A stretch of DNA of 5,944 nucleotides from Lachnospiraceae bacterium (lineage in GTDB: Bacteria; Bacillota; Clostridia; Lachnospirales; Lachnospiraceae): assembly GCA_009787745.1 (NCBI GenBank), contig WQST01000155.1:1-5944 (forward strand), written 5' to 3'. A model generated the notes under the pieces. The model had not been told where the DNA came from. It did not search any database and saw only the letters and a list, made by a program, of their open reading frames with translations. Positions 1-5,641 of this stretch are shown here, piece after piece. The position numbers were made by a program, and so were the translations under genes. How positions within the stretch are numbered: the first letter of the stretch is position 1; every line of letters starts with the position of its first letter.

Positions 1-899
1 ATTTTGGTAATGTCGTCCGAAAGAAAACCCTCTGCCCATTTGTCGAGGGAAAACGGCGGGTTCGCCACGACCACTTGAAACTTCATCAATTTATCGTTTT
101 CGATATTCTGCGGATTCGACAGCGTGTCACCTTGCCAGATGGTGGCGGTCGCAATGTTGTGCAGGAACATATTCATTTTACAAAGCGCCCAAGTCTGTGC
201 GTTTTTCTCTTGACCATAGATAGCAATTCTGTGAGACTTCACCTCGGCATATGCTTTGAGAAGCAGACCACCACTGCCGCAAGTGGCATCATATATGCGG
301 TCGTTTTCGTGCGGCTCTACCAATTTTGCCACAAGTTCGGAAACCTGCGCCGGGGTGAAAAATTCCCCGCCCTTTTTACCCGCATCCGCTGCGAAACGGT
401 TAATCATATATTCGTAAGCATCACCAATGATGTCTCCGGTTTCAAGCTGAGACGGTGAGAGGTCAAGGTCATAGAAATCTTGTAAGAGGTTACGGAGGAT
501 AGCGTTTTTCTCTTTCGGTTCACCGAAATCTACCGCAGAATTGAAATCAATAGCGCGGAACACATTACGCAGTTTCGCACCGTTACGTTCTTCAATAGCG
601 GATAGGGCAATGTTAATCTTTTCGCCGATTTTAGCGTCGGAGCGGTTTGCATAAAGGTAGTCAAAGGATGACTGTTCATCTATAACGAATGACTCACGGC
701 TCATCGCACGGTCAATTCTCGCTTGGTCGCCTGTGTACTGCTTCGCATACTCGGCGCGACGCTCCTTATTAACGTCGCCCAAATACTTAACGAACAGCAT
801 CGTCAAAATGTAGTCCTTGTAGCGTGAAGAGTCGATTTTGCCTCGGAAGCTGCCGCAGGCTTTCCAAAGCGTGTTTTGGATGTTTGTTTTAGTGGTCAT
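1..899 (-). CDS. hsdM: Type I restriction-modification DNA methyltransferase subunit (HsdM), 3' end outside window
   Basis: This is the N-terminal 299 codons of an N6-adenine DNA methyltransferase, the modification subunit of a type I R-M complex, which transfers a methyl group from S-adenosylmethionine to adenine with HsdS supplying sequence specificity. The frame is open from the ATG at 899-897 to the window edge. Residues 1-150 look like the helical HsdM N-terminal domain (start MTTKTNIQNTLWKACGSFRG, then a KYLGDV segment). The SAM-binding motif I is DATCGSGG at residues 204-211, and the catalytic motif IV is NPPF at residues 280-283, which is diagnostic for N6-adenine methylases. Family members are usually about 500 residues, so some 200 should lie beyond position 1. 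The start is supported by GGAGG 8 nt upstream, inside the end of hsdS. The 11-bp overlap with hsdS suggests translational coupling. A restriction subunit, hsdR, is expected downstream but cannot be seen. Confidence 0.95.
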   Translation of the reverse strand, partial: MTTKTNIQNTLWKACGSFRGKIDSSRYKDYILTMLFVKYLGDVNKERRAEYAKQYTGDQARIDRAMSRESFVIDEQSSFDYLYANRSDAKIGEKINIALSAIEERNGAKLRNVFRAIDFNSAVDFGEPKEKNAILRNLLQDFYDLDLSPSQLETGDIIGDAYEYMINRFAADAGKKGGEFFTPAQVSELVAKLVEPHENDRIYDATCGSGGLLLKAYAEVKSHRIAIYGQEKNAQTWALCKMNMFLHNIATATIWQGDTLSNPQNIENDKLMKFQVVVANPPFSLDKWAEGFLSDDITK

Positions 900-1482
900 G
901 TTGGTTTCCTCCAATACTGGCAGATATTTGAATAACTATTGCATTAATGAGTTTTTCCTTTGAGACTGATAATTGCAGAAGGAGTTCTTTCTCACGAGCA
1001 GCCAGTTCTAATAATTCGCCTACCGCTTGCTGTTTTTCGAGCGACGGTGGTGAAAACTCTAAATCGCCAATGTAGCCTGTGCTAATCGTTCCTAAAAATG
1101 TTGAACCGCTTGCGGACTTATAAAAACGCTTCCTGTTATTTGACAACCACCATCGAAGAAACTGAGGGTTTATCATTCCATCCGTGCATCTTAAAATAGA
1201 AAAGTGTTGCGAAACGAGCAAATTTTGATACTCTTCAGTAATTACGGCAGCCGTATATGGCGCACTCAGACGGATTAATACATCTCCGACACGAGTAAAA
1301 TATTCTGGCTTAAGCGGCTCGGTGGTACAGAACGGTTCTGCAACTTCCAAATTTATAGTGCCGTCATCATTAAACGCTTTTAAGGATAACGCAGTATAAG
1401 TGTGCGTGGCTTTTTCGGAGTCGGCTATCTTCCTTGAGAGCGGTAAGCCTGTTCTAATATTGAGGCATTCACCGAGTTTCAT
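889..1482 (-). CDS. hsdS: Half-size type I restriction specificity subunit (HsdS), single target-recognition domain
   Basis: A 197-residue DNA-recognition subunit of a type I R-M system. Residues 1 to about 147 form one target-recognition domain. It ends in the typical junction GSTFLGTISTGYIGDLEF followed by SPPSLEKQQAV (about 126-154), which matches the family pattern of a beta edge, then PPLEEQQ, then a long helix. Residues about 148-185 are the conserved coiled-coil helix. Ordinary HsdS is about 400 residues with two such units. Here there is only one, with a good start (ribosome binding site, promoter) and a normal C-terminus, so it looks like a natural half subunit and not a truncation. 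Half subunits are known to work as homodimers, giving a symmetric bipartite target. The gene is first in its operon and overlaps hsdM by 11 bp, so the order is S then M, not the common M then S. The target sequence cannot be read from the protein. Confidence 0.9.
   Translation of the reverse strand: MKLGECLNIRTGLPLSRKIADSEKATHTYTALSLKAFNDDGTINLEVAEPFCTTEPLKPEYFTRVGDVLIRLSAPYTAAVITEEYQNLLVSQHFSILRCTDGMINPQFLRWWLSNNRKRFYKSASGSTFLGTISTGYIGDLEFSPPSLEKQQAVGELLELAAREKELLLQLSVSKEKLINAIVIQISASIGGNQHDH
908..912 (-). promoter_or_regulatory. Ribosome binding site of hsdM
   Basis: GGAGG on the minus strand, 8 nt before the hsdM ATG and entirely inside the last codons of hsdS. It fixes the hsdM start and shows that hsdM is translated from the hsdS message. 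Confidence 0.85.
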
Positions 1483-1486
1483 CTAA

Positions 1487-1497
1487 CCACCTTCCTT
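1487..1497 (-). promoter_or_regulatory. Ribosome binding site of hsdS
   Basis: The minus strand reads AAGGAAGGTGG just ahead of the hsdS ATG (1482-1480). AAGGTGG ends 4 nt from the start and AAGGA lies 10 nt from it. This is a strong purine-rich Shine-Dalgarno region and supports 1482 as the true start, so the short HsdS is not an internal fragment of a longer frame. Confidence 0.75.
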
Positions 1498-1562
1498 GCT
1501 TGGATTTATTGTGCTGTTTGTTTCGGAACATTTGATGGTTCACAAATATCCTTACATTTTTT

Positions 1563-1580
1563 ATTGTACTACTCTACAAT
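1563..1580. repeat. Short inverted repeat over the hsdS promoter -10 box (possible operator)
   Basis: ATTGTA (1563-1568), six bases, then TACAAT (1575-1580) make a perfect 6-bp inverted repeat. One arm is the -10 box of the leftward promoter and the other lies in its spacer. A further ACAAT occurs at 1588-1592, overlapping the edge of the -35 box. The placement would suit a repressor site, but the arms are short and AT-rich and could arise by chance in a spacer of this base composition. Confidence 0.3.
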
Positions 1581-1591
1581 GTGTTTGACAA
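1563..1591 (-). promoter_or_regulatory. Promoter of the hsdS-hsdM operon
   Basis: On the minus strand, -35 TTGTCA (1591-1586), a 17-bp spacer and -10 TACAAT (1568-1563), each box one base from the sigma-A consensus. The predicted start near 1556 leaves a leader of about 74 nt before the hsdS ATG. The -10 box forms one arm of a short inverted repeat. Assigned by eye; no transcript data. Confidence 0.7.
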
Positions 1592-1711
1592 TATATTTTT
1601 AACGGTTTTTTTGTGACCTAATTCTGATTTGGTAGAAAAAGTTGATTTACCGGCAAAAAGAATACGACTTGAAGAATTTCATTCGTTACCACTGATTGAT
1701 TACCAAAAATT

Positions 1712-1740
1712 TTGACAAAAAAACATAACTGCGTTACGAT
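1712..1740 (+). promoter_or_regulatory. Promoter of the QueG-like gene, predicted start at or next to its ATG
   Basis: A consensus -35 TTGACA (1712-1717), a 17-bp spacer and -10 TACGAT (1735-1740, four of six consensus bases). Initiation about 7 nt downstream falls at 1746-1748, on the ATG at 1747-1749. The bases before the ATG contain no Shine-Dalgarno sequence, which agrees with a leaderless transcript. The spacing and the perfect -35 box are seen directly; the transcription start is inferred. Confidence 0.6.
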
Positions 1741-1746
1741 AATATA

Positions 1747-2449
1747 ATGAACGAACTAACTCACAAAATAAAGCAAGAACTGTACAATCTTGGCGCAGAC
1801 ATCGTAAGCTTCGGCGATATCACTGAGTTGCCTGCCGATGTTCGTACCGGCCTGCCTATCGGGGTCAGCATCGCCGTTTCATATCCTGCGGAAATCATCC
1901 GCGGGATTGCCAATCTCCCCACTCAGGGATACCGCGAATGGTACGATAAGCTTAATGAACGGCTTGATATGATTGTCAGCCGCGGTGCGTTACTGCTTAG
2001 TGAGATAGGATATAGAGCGACCGCGCAGACTCGTGAATATGTCGGTTTTGGCGAAAATAGCGATAATACTATTTTGCCGCATAAAACTGTCGCGACCCGC
2101 GCGGGAATCGGTTGGATTGGTAAATGTGCTTTGCTTGTAACTGAGAAATACGGTTCGGCGGGTAGGTAGGTTGTCGTCTATTTTAACGGATGCGCCTTTG
2201 CAAACAGATTTACCGCTTAACATATCGAAATGCGCTTCTTGTATGGCATGTACAAAAGCCTGCCCGGGGCAAGCGGTTTCAGGTAAATCATGGGAAATTG
2301 GGTTGGCTCGAGATGAGTTCTTTGATGCGGTCAAATGCCGAAAGACCGCGCGTGACCGCGCTAAACTAGGTTTCGGCGGTGAAAATATAACCATCTGCGG
2401 TAAGTGCATTGAAGTGTGTCCGTATACACAAAGGTACTTGAATATTTAA
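1747..2449 (+). pseudogene. QueG-related double [4Fe-4S] cluster protein, split by a 4-bp frameshift
   Basis: Two adjacent frames encode one protein of the QueG-like family. QueG itself reduces epoxyqueuosine in tRNA using cobalamin and two iron-sulfur clusters. Frame 1 (1747-2169, 140 residues) holds the N-terminal domain and the signature PHKTVATRAGIGWIGK (111-126). By hand alignment Asp106 sits where QueG has its catalytic Asp, while the Glu of the usual LER motif is His112. Frame 2 continues from about 2171 to 2449 with LSSILTDAPL and eight cysteines: CxxCxxCxxxCP, a lone Cys in KCRKTA, then CxxCxxxCP, enough for two clusters. The break lies in a tandem GGTA repeat; removing four bases restores AGRLSSILTD. 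Joined length is about 230 residues, much shorter than full QueG, without its C-terminal HEAT repeats, so the substrate is uncertain. Both halves otherwise look undamaged, so the lesion is recent or a sequence error. The downstream half has no convincing start of its own. Confidence 0.8.
2161..2170 (+). repeat. Tandem GGTA duplication causing the frameshift
   Basis: GGTAGGTAGG is two and a half copies of a 4-bp unit. One unit too many turns the frame KYGSAGRLSS into KYGSAGR-stop, the stop being TAG at 2167-2169. Deleting one unit rejoins both halves exactly, so this is the lesion and not merely a nearby repeat. Confidence 0.8.
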
Positions 2450-2452
2450 TCA

Positions 2453-3739
2453 TTACCGCTTCGATAGCTCTTCCATAATTTCATCCCAATTAACATCCTG
2501 CTCTGCCATCAGAACCATTAGATGATAAAGGAAATCCGCAATCTCGTATTTGATTTCATTAGCATTAGGATTCTTAGCGGCAATAATAATTTCAGTTGCT
2601 TCTTCGCCGACTTTTTTCAGGATTTTATCAAGCCCTTTATCAAAAAGATAATTCGTATAAGAACCTTCCTTGGGATTTACCTTGCGGTCATTAATGATAT
2701 GCATGACCGTTTCAAGTACACGCGCAGGATTCTTTGCCTGCGGTCCGTTTTGATCAATGATGGTATTAAAAAAGCAATTTTTGGCTCCCGTATGACAAGC
2801 CGAGCCGACCTGCGCGACACGCGCCAGAATCGTATCTTTATCACAGTCCGTCGTAAGCGACCTGACATATTGATAATGTCCGCTCGTATCCCCCTTAACC
2901 CATAATTCTTTGCGGCTGCGGCTGTAATATGTCATGCGCCCGCTTTTAAGCGTGTTTTGGAAGGCCTCTTCATTCATGTACGCCAGCATCAAAACTTCAT
3001 TCGAATCATGTTCCTGAACGATAACGGGAACCAAACCATCGCTATTTAGGGCAAATTCCGCGAACCCGATTTCGGGAACGAACTCACTTAGGGTAATTCC
3101 GTTTTCACGGCATAAATCCTTTATTTTATATAATTCCTTCGCATTCCGATTAATCGAATTTCCGGCGATTGCCGCATTGACCGGTATAGTCAATAACTCG
3201 ATTATTTTATCCAAAGATATCTTTTGAATATGTAAAATCAGCGGTAAAATGCTTAAGTCCGAGGCATAACGTATCAGATACTCATCAATAATAATCATCT
3301 CACTAACGAACTTCGTTAAAATTGCTTCATTATCGGTGATTTCTTCTTGCTTGCCGACACATGCTACAATACGGTTACTGCCGAATTTCGCCGAAACCTC
3401 TTCCGTGATGGCAATATTAGATTCCCTGGCATAATTAAGAGCCGCCTTTTGGCATCCTGCATAAAGCAGTTTTTTGACATCTTCCATGCGCGAAATATTT
3501 CCCGCTCCGATAATCGGTACCGAGACCTTATCGGCGATTTCTTTGATGATGTCCAGATGATTTTGTTGTTCTTCGTCATTTTTTGATAAATCAAAAATCA
3601 ACAGTTCATCCGCGCCGTGATCCGCATAAAACAAGGCTGTATTCAAGGGGTCGGTGTTGATAATCGTAATATCATTCAGGCTTAAAACCGCCGCCCCCCC
3701 CGAGAGGTAAATTGATGAAATAAATCTTTTAACCGACAT
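2453..3739 (-). CDS. hisIE: HisIE (PRA-cyclohydrolase / PRA-pyrophosphohydrolase) with N-terminal degenerate HisF-like barrel
   Basis: A 428-residue three-part protein for steps 2 and 3 of histidine synthesis. Residues 1 to about 215 resemble HisF: VKRFISSIYL at the first strand, GADELLIFDL, IPIIGAGN-type phosphate loop (74-81), and KAALNYA (98-104). The first catalytic Asp of HisF is replaced by Tyr11, and I find no match to the second in its IDRDGT segment, so cyclase activity is unlikely. Residues about 225-330 are HisI, hydrolysing the phosphoribosyl-AMP ring: W280, KGDTSG (282-287), DCDKD (298-302, metal site), ACHTG (314-318) and Cys322. Residues about 340-428 are HisE, cleaving pyrophosphate from phosphoribosyl-ATP: KVGEEATE (376-383), and E399, D402, H406 of the MazG-like helix. 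Ordinary HisIE is about 200 residues. I recall similar fusions in Lachnospiraceae, not checked. It is last in the operon; its ribosome binding site lies in the end of hisB, and it starts 1 bp after the hisB stop. Confidence 0.93.
   Translation of the reverse strand: MSVKRFISSIYLSGGAAVLSLNDITIINTDPLNTALFYADHGADELLIFDLSKNDEEQQNHLDIIKEIADKVSVPIIGAGNISRMEDVKKLLYAGCQKAALNYARESNIAITEEVSAKFGSNRIVACVGKQEEITDNEAILTKFVSEMIIIDEYLIRYASDLSILPLILHIQKISLDKIIELLTIPVNAAIAGNSINRNAKELYKIKDLCRENGITLSEFVPEIGFAEFALNSDGLVPVIVQEHDSNEVLMLAYMNEEAFQNTLKSGRMTYYSRSRKELWVKGDTSGHYQYVRSLTTDCDKDTILARVAQVGSACHTGAKNCFFNTIIDQNGPQAKNPARVLETVMHIINDRKVNPKEGSYTNYLFDKGLDKILKKVGEEATEIIIAAKNPNANEIKYEIADFLYHLMVLMAEQDVNWDEIMEELSKR
3694..3701 (-). 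repeat. Run of eight G (coding strand) in codons 13-16 of hisIE
   Basis: The coding strand reads TC, eight G, CG, encoding Ser13-Gly14-Gly15-Ala16. This is the longest C/G homopolymer I see in the window. A one-base slip here would stop the protein near its start and remove both catalytic domains, so it is a candidate slippage site and also a place where sequencing errors tend to occur. Confidence 0.6.
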
Positions 3740-3740
3740 A

Positions 3741-4328
3741 TTATAAAACTCCTTTAGTACTCAAAACCCCTTCAACGCGAGGGTCAAATGAAACCGCTTC
3801 ACTCATTGCTTTACCAAAAGCCTTAAAGATTGCTTCAATCTTGTGATGGTCATTGTGCCCTGATAAAAGTTTGATATGAATATTCATCCCTGCGCTATAG
3901 GATATCGCATAAAAAAACTCGCGGATAAGTTCCGTCTCCAGATACCCGATACACTCCGCCTTAAAATCCGCATCATACGCAAGGTATGGGCGTCCGCTCA
4001 AATCAACGGCACAAAGCGCGAGCGCATCATCCATCGGCAGCATAAACTGCCCGAAACGTTTAATCCCCGCTTTATCCGAAAGTGCTTTCGCAATCGCCTG
4101 ACCGATAACAATCCCCAAATCCTCAACCGAATGATGCCCATCGACCTGCAAATCACCCTGAACACCTATATCAAGGTCAAAAAAGCTGTGTTTGGCAAAG
4201 CCCTCCAGCATATGATCCAAAAAACCGATGCCTGACTTGACCTGCGCTTTTCCGCTCCCGTCGAGATTAAGCGTTAGTGTAATATTCGTTTCTTTTGTTT
4301 TCCGTTCAATTTTGGCTATTCTTCCCAT
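3741..4328 (-). CDS. hisB: Imidazoleglycerol-phosphate dehydratase (HisB)
   Basis: This cytoplasmic enzyme removes water from imidazoleglycerol phosphate to give imidazoleacetol phosphate; the family forms large metal-dependent (Mn) oligomers. Numbered from the start chosen here, the family motifs are the N-terminal RKTKETNITLTLNLDG (9-24), GFLDHML (35-41), DGHHSVEDLGI (63-73) and GHNDHHKIEAIFKAFG (157-172); the paired histidines and the Glu residues of the two H-H-x-x-E motifs are the metal ligands. Length is 195 residues, normal for the monofunctional form; there is no fused histidinol-phosphatase domain. An in-frame ATG at 4343 would add five residues, but it has no Shine-Dalgarno and lies 6 bp from the hisD stop. 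The ATG at 4328-4326 has GGAG 6 nt upstream and gives the usual MGRIAKIER beginning, so it is preferred. It follows hisD after 20 bp and precedes hisIE by 1 bp. Confidence 0.96.
   Translation of the reverse strand: MGRIAKIERKTKETNITLTLNLDGSGKAQVKSGIGFLDHMLEGFAKHSFFDLDIGVQGDLQVDGHHSVEDLGIVIGQAIAKALSDKAGIKRFGQFMLPMDDALALCAVDLSGRPYLAYDADFKAECIGYLETELIREFFYAISYSAGMNIHIKLLSGHNDHHKIEAIFKAFGKAMSEAVSFDPRVEGVLSTKGVL
3749..3754 (-). promoter_or_regulatory. Ribosome binding site of hisIE
   Basis: AAGGAG on the minus strand, 9 nt before the hisIE ATG (3739-3737) and inside the last codons of hisB. It supports this start and coupled translation of hisB and hisIE. Confidence 0.8.
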
Positions 4329-4334
4329 CTTATT

Positions 4335-4338
4335 CTCC
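4335..4338 (-). promoter_or_regulatory. Ribosome binding site of hisB (decides the start)
   Basis: GGAG on the minus strand, 6 nt before the ATG at 4328-4326. The alternative ATG at 4343-4341 is preceded only by AT-rich sequence from the end of hisD. The site therefore selects the second ATG and a 195-residue HisB. Confidence 0.75.
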
Positions 4339-4348
4339 AACATTAAAT

Positions 4349-5641
4349 TTAATTCGAAAACCTGACCTTGACCGCATTTGCGTGAGCAGTTAAGCCCTCT
4401 TTTACGGCAAATAATTCTATATCGTCATGGACATTAAATAGTGCTTCTTTCGTATATGCAATGATGCTCGTTTTTTTCGTAAAATCATCGACATTAAGCG
4501 GTGAAAAAAAGCGCGCCGTGCCATTCGTCGGAATGATATGGTTCGGCCCCGCGAAATAGTCGCCTAATGGCTCCGAAGAATACTCGCCTAGGAAAATTGC
4601 TCCCGCATGGCGAATTTTCGGCATGATTTCAAATGGGGCTTTTGTCAGTATCTCGACATGCTCGGCGGCGATTTCATTGGTCAGTTCAATCGCTTCATCA
4701 AAATCAGATGCCACCAAAATATAACCATAATTTTCAAGCGAAGCATTGATAATTTCCGTCCGCGGTAATTCGCTGACAAAATTATCAACCTCCGCCGAAA
4801 CTTTTTCCGCAAGTTCACGGCTCGTTGTAACCAAAATAGCACTGGCAAGTTCATCATGTTCAGCCTGTGATAAAAGGTCGGCCGCAATATAACGCGGATT
4901 AGCGAACTCATCCGCCAAAACCAGTATTTCACTCGGTCCCGCCAATGAATCAATACTGACATGGCCAAAACAAGCTTTTTTGGCTAAAGTTACATACATA
5001 TTGCCGGGGCCCGTGATTTTATCTACCTTCGGAACGCTCTCAGTCCCGAAGGCCATCGCGGCAATCGCCTGCGCACCGCCAATCTTATAAATTTCATCGA
5101 CCCCTGCGATATCGCAAGCCACCAAAGTCCCGTCATAAACCTCACCGTTTCGGTCGGGCGGAGTTGCGACGATTATCCGCATAACCCCTGCTACTTTCGC
5201 GGGAATCACGTTCATCAAAACACTCGCCGGGTATGCCGCTTTCCCGCCCGGTACATATACCCCGGAAATATCCAGCGGCAAAATACGTTGACCCAAGATA
5301 CTCCCGTCGTCTTTGGTCTCAAACCAACTGTTGCGCTTCTGCTTTTCGTGAAAGGCGACAATATTCGCACACGCTCTTTTCATCACTGCGACAAAATCTG
5401 GGTCAATTCTTCGATAGGCTAAAGCGATTTCTTCTTTCGTCACCTTAATCGTCGAAGCAGTTATATCACATTTATCAAATTTTTTCGTATATTCGAACAA
5501 TGCCTTGTCGCCGAAATCTTTGATATTGTCGATAATCTCGGTCACGACTTTTTCATGCTCGGGATACTGTGAAACACCTCTTTTTAATAAATTGGTCAAA
5601 ACATTTTTCTTTGTTTCAGGGGTTAAATTGATGATTTTCAT
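4349..5641 (-). CDS. hisD: Histidinol dehydrogenase (HisD)
   Basis: This enzyme catalyses the last two steps of histidine synthesis, oxidising L-histidinol to L-histidine through histidinal with two NAD+ and a bound zinc. At 430 residues it has normal family length and every signature I looked for: GVYVPGGKAAYPASVLMN (127-144), the GGAQAIAAMAFGTESVP segment (188-204), GPGN (211-214) and DSLAGPSEILVLAD (231-244). The zinc ligands by alignment to the E. coli enzyme are Gln259 and His262 (SQAEHD), Asp361 (LGDYFAGPNH) and His420. The catalytic pair is Glu327-His328 (AAEHVE). It starts within the hisG stop through an ATGA overlap, with AAAGGA 6 nt upstream, which points to coupled translation. The protein appears intact and active. 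The position right after hisG is common in Firmicute his operons. Confidence 0.98.
   Translation of the reverse strand: MKIINLTPETKKNVLTNLLKRGVSQYPEHEKVVTEIIDNIKDFGDKALFEYTKKFDKCDITASTIKVTKEEIALAYRRIDPDFVAVMKRACANIVAFHEKQKRNSWFETKDDGSILGQRILPLDISGVYVPGGKAAYPASVLMNVIPAKVAGVMRIIVATPPDRNGEVYDGTLVACDIAGVDEIYKIGGAQAIAAMAFGTESVPKVDKITGPGNMYVTLAKKACFGHVSIDSLAGPSEILVLADEFANPRYIAADLLSQAEHDELASAILVTTSRELAEKVSAEVDNFVSELPRTEIINASLENYGYILVASDFDEAIELTNEIAAEHVEILTKAPFEIMPKIRHAGAIFLGEYSSEPLGDYFAGPNHIIPTNGTARFFSPLNVDDFTKKTSIIAYTKEALFNVHDDIELFAVKEGLTAHANAVKVRFSN

Noticed and set aside
75..458. A 127-codon open frame on the plus strand
   Set aside because: It is a shadow of hsdM, whose minus-strand frame shows the SAM and NPPF motifs.
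1628..1707. TTTGGTA (1628-1634) and TACCAAA (1701-1707) as a paired operator
   Set aside because: Seven-base arms separated by 66 bp in AT-rich DNA are likely to occur by chance, and neither arm overlaps a promoter box.
1483..1746. Remnant of a first recognition domain that would make hsdS a truncated full-length gene
   Set aside because: The spacer shows no HsdS-like coding in any frame, and it carries a promoter and ribosome binding site at the right distance from the short gene.
1743..1748. TATAAT overlapping the ATG of the QueG-like gene as its -10 box
   Set aside because: It would be 25 bp from TTGACA, too far, and initiation would fall inside the gene and lose the start codon. TACGAT at 1735-1740 has the correct 17-bp spacing.
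2155..2175. Programmed +1 frameshift at AGG-TAG as the normal way to make the QueG-like protein
   Set aside because: A tandem duplication explains the break exactly, relatives as I recall them are continuous, and no recognised stimulatory element is visible. Kept only as a minor alternative.
1990..2409. A 139-codon open frame on the minus strand running across the frameshift site
   Set aside because: It is antisense to the QueG-like gene, matches no family I recognise and has no ribosome binding site; the plus-strand frames carry clear family motifs.
2433..2457. Hairpin GGTA...TACC at the convergent gene ends as a bidirectional terminator
   Set aside because: Only four base pairs with a loop of about 17 nt and no U-run; too weak to call.
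4329..4343. Longer HisB starting at the ATG at 4343
   Set aside because: No Shine-Dalgarno precedes it and it adds five residues not typical of the family; the ATG at 4328 has GGAG at 6 nt.
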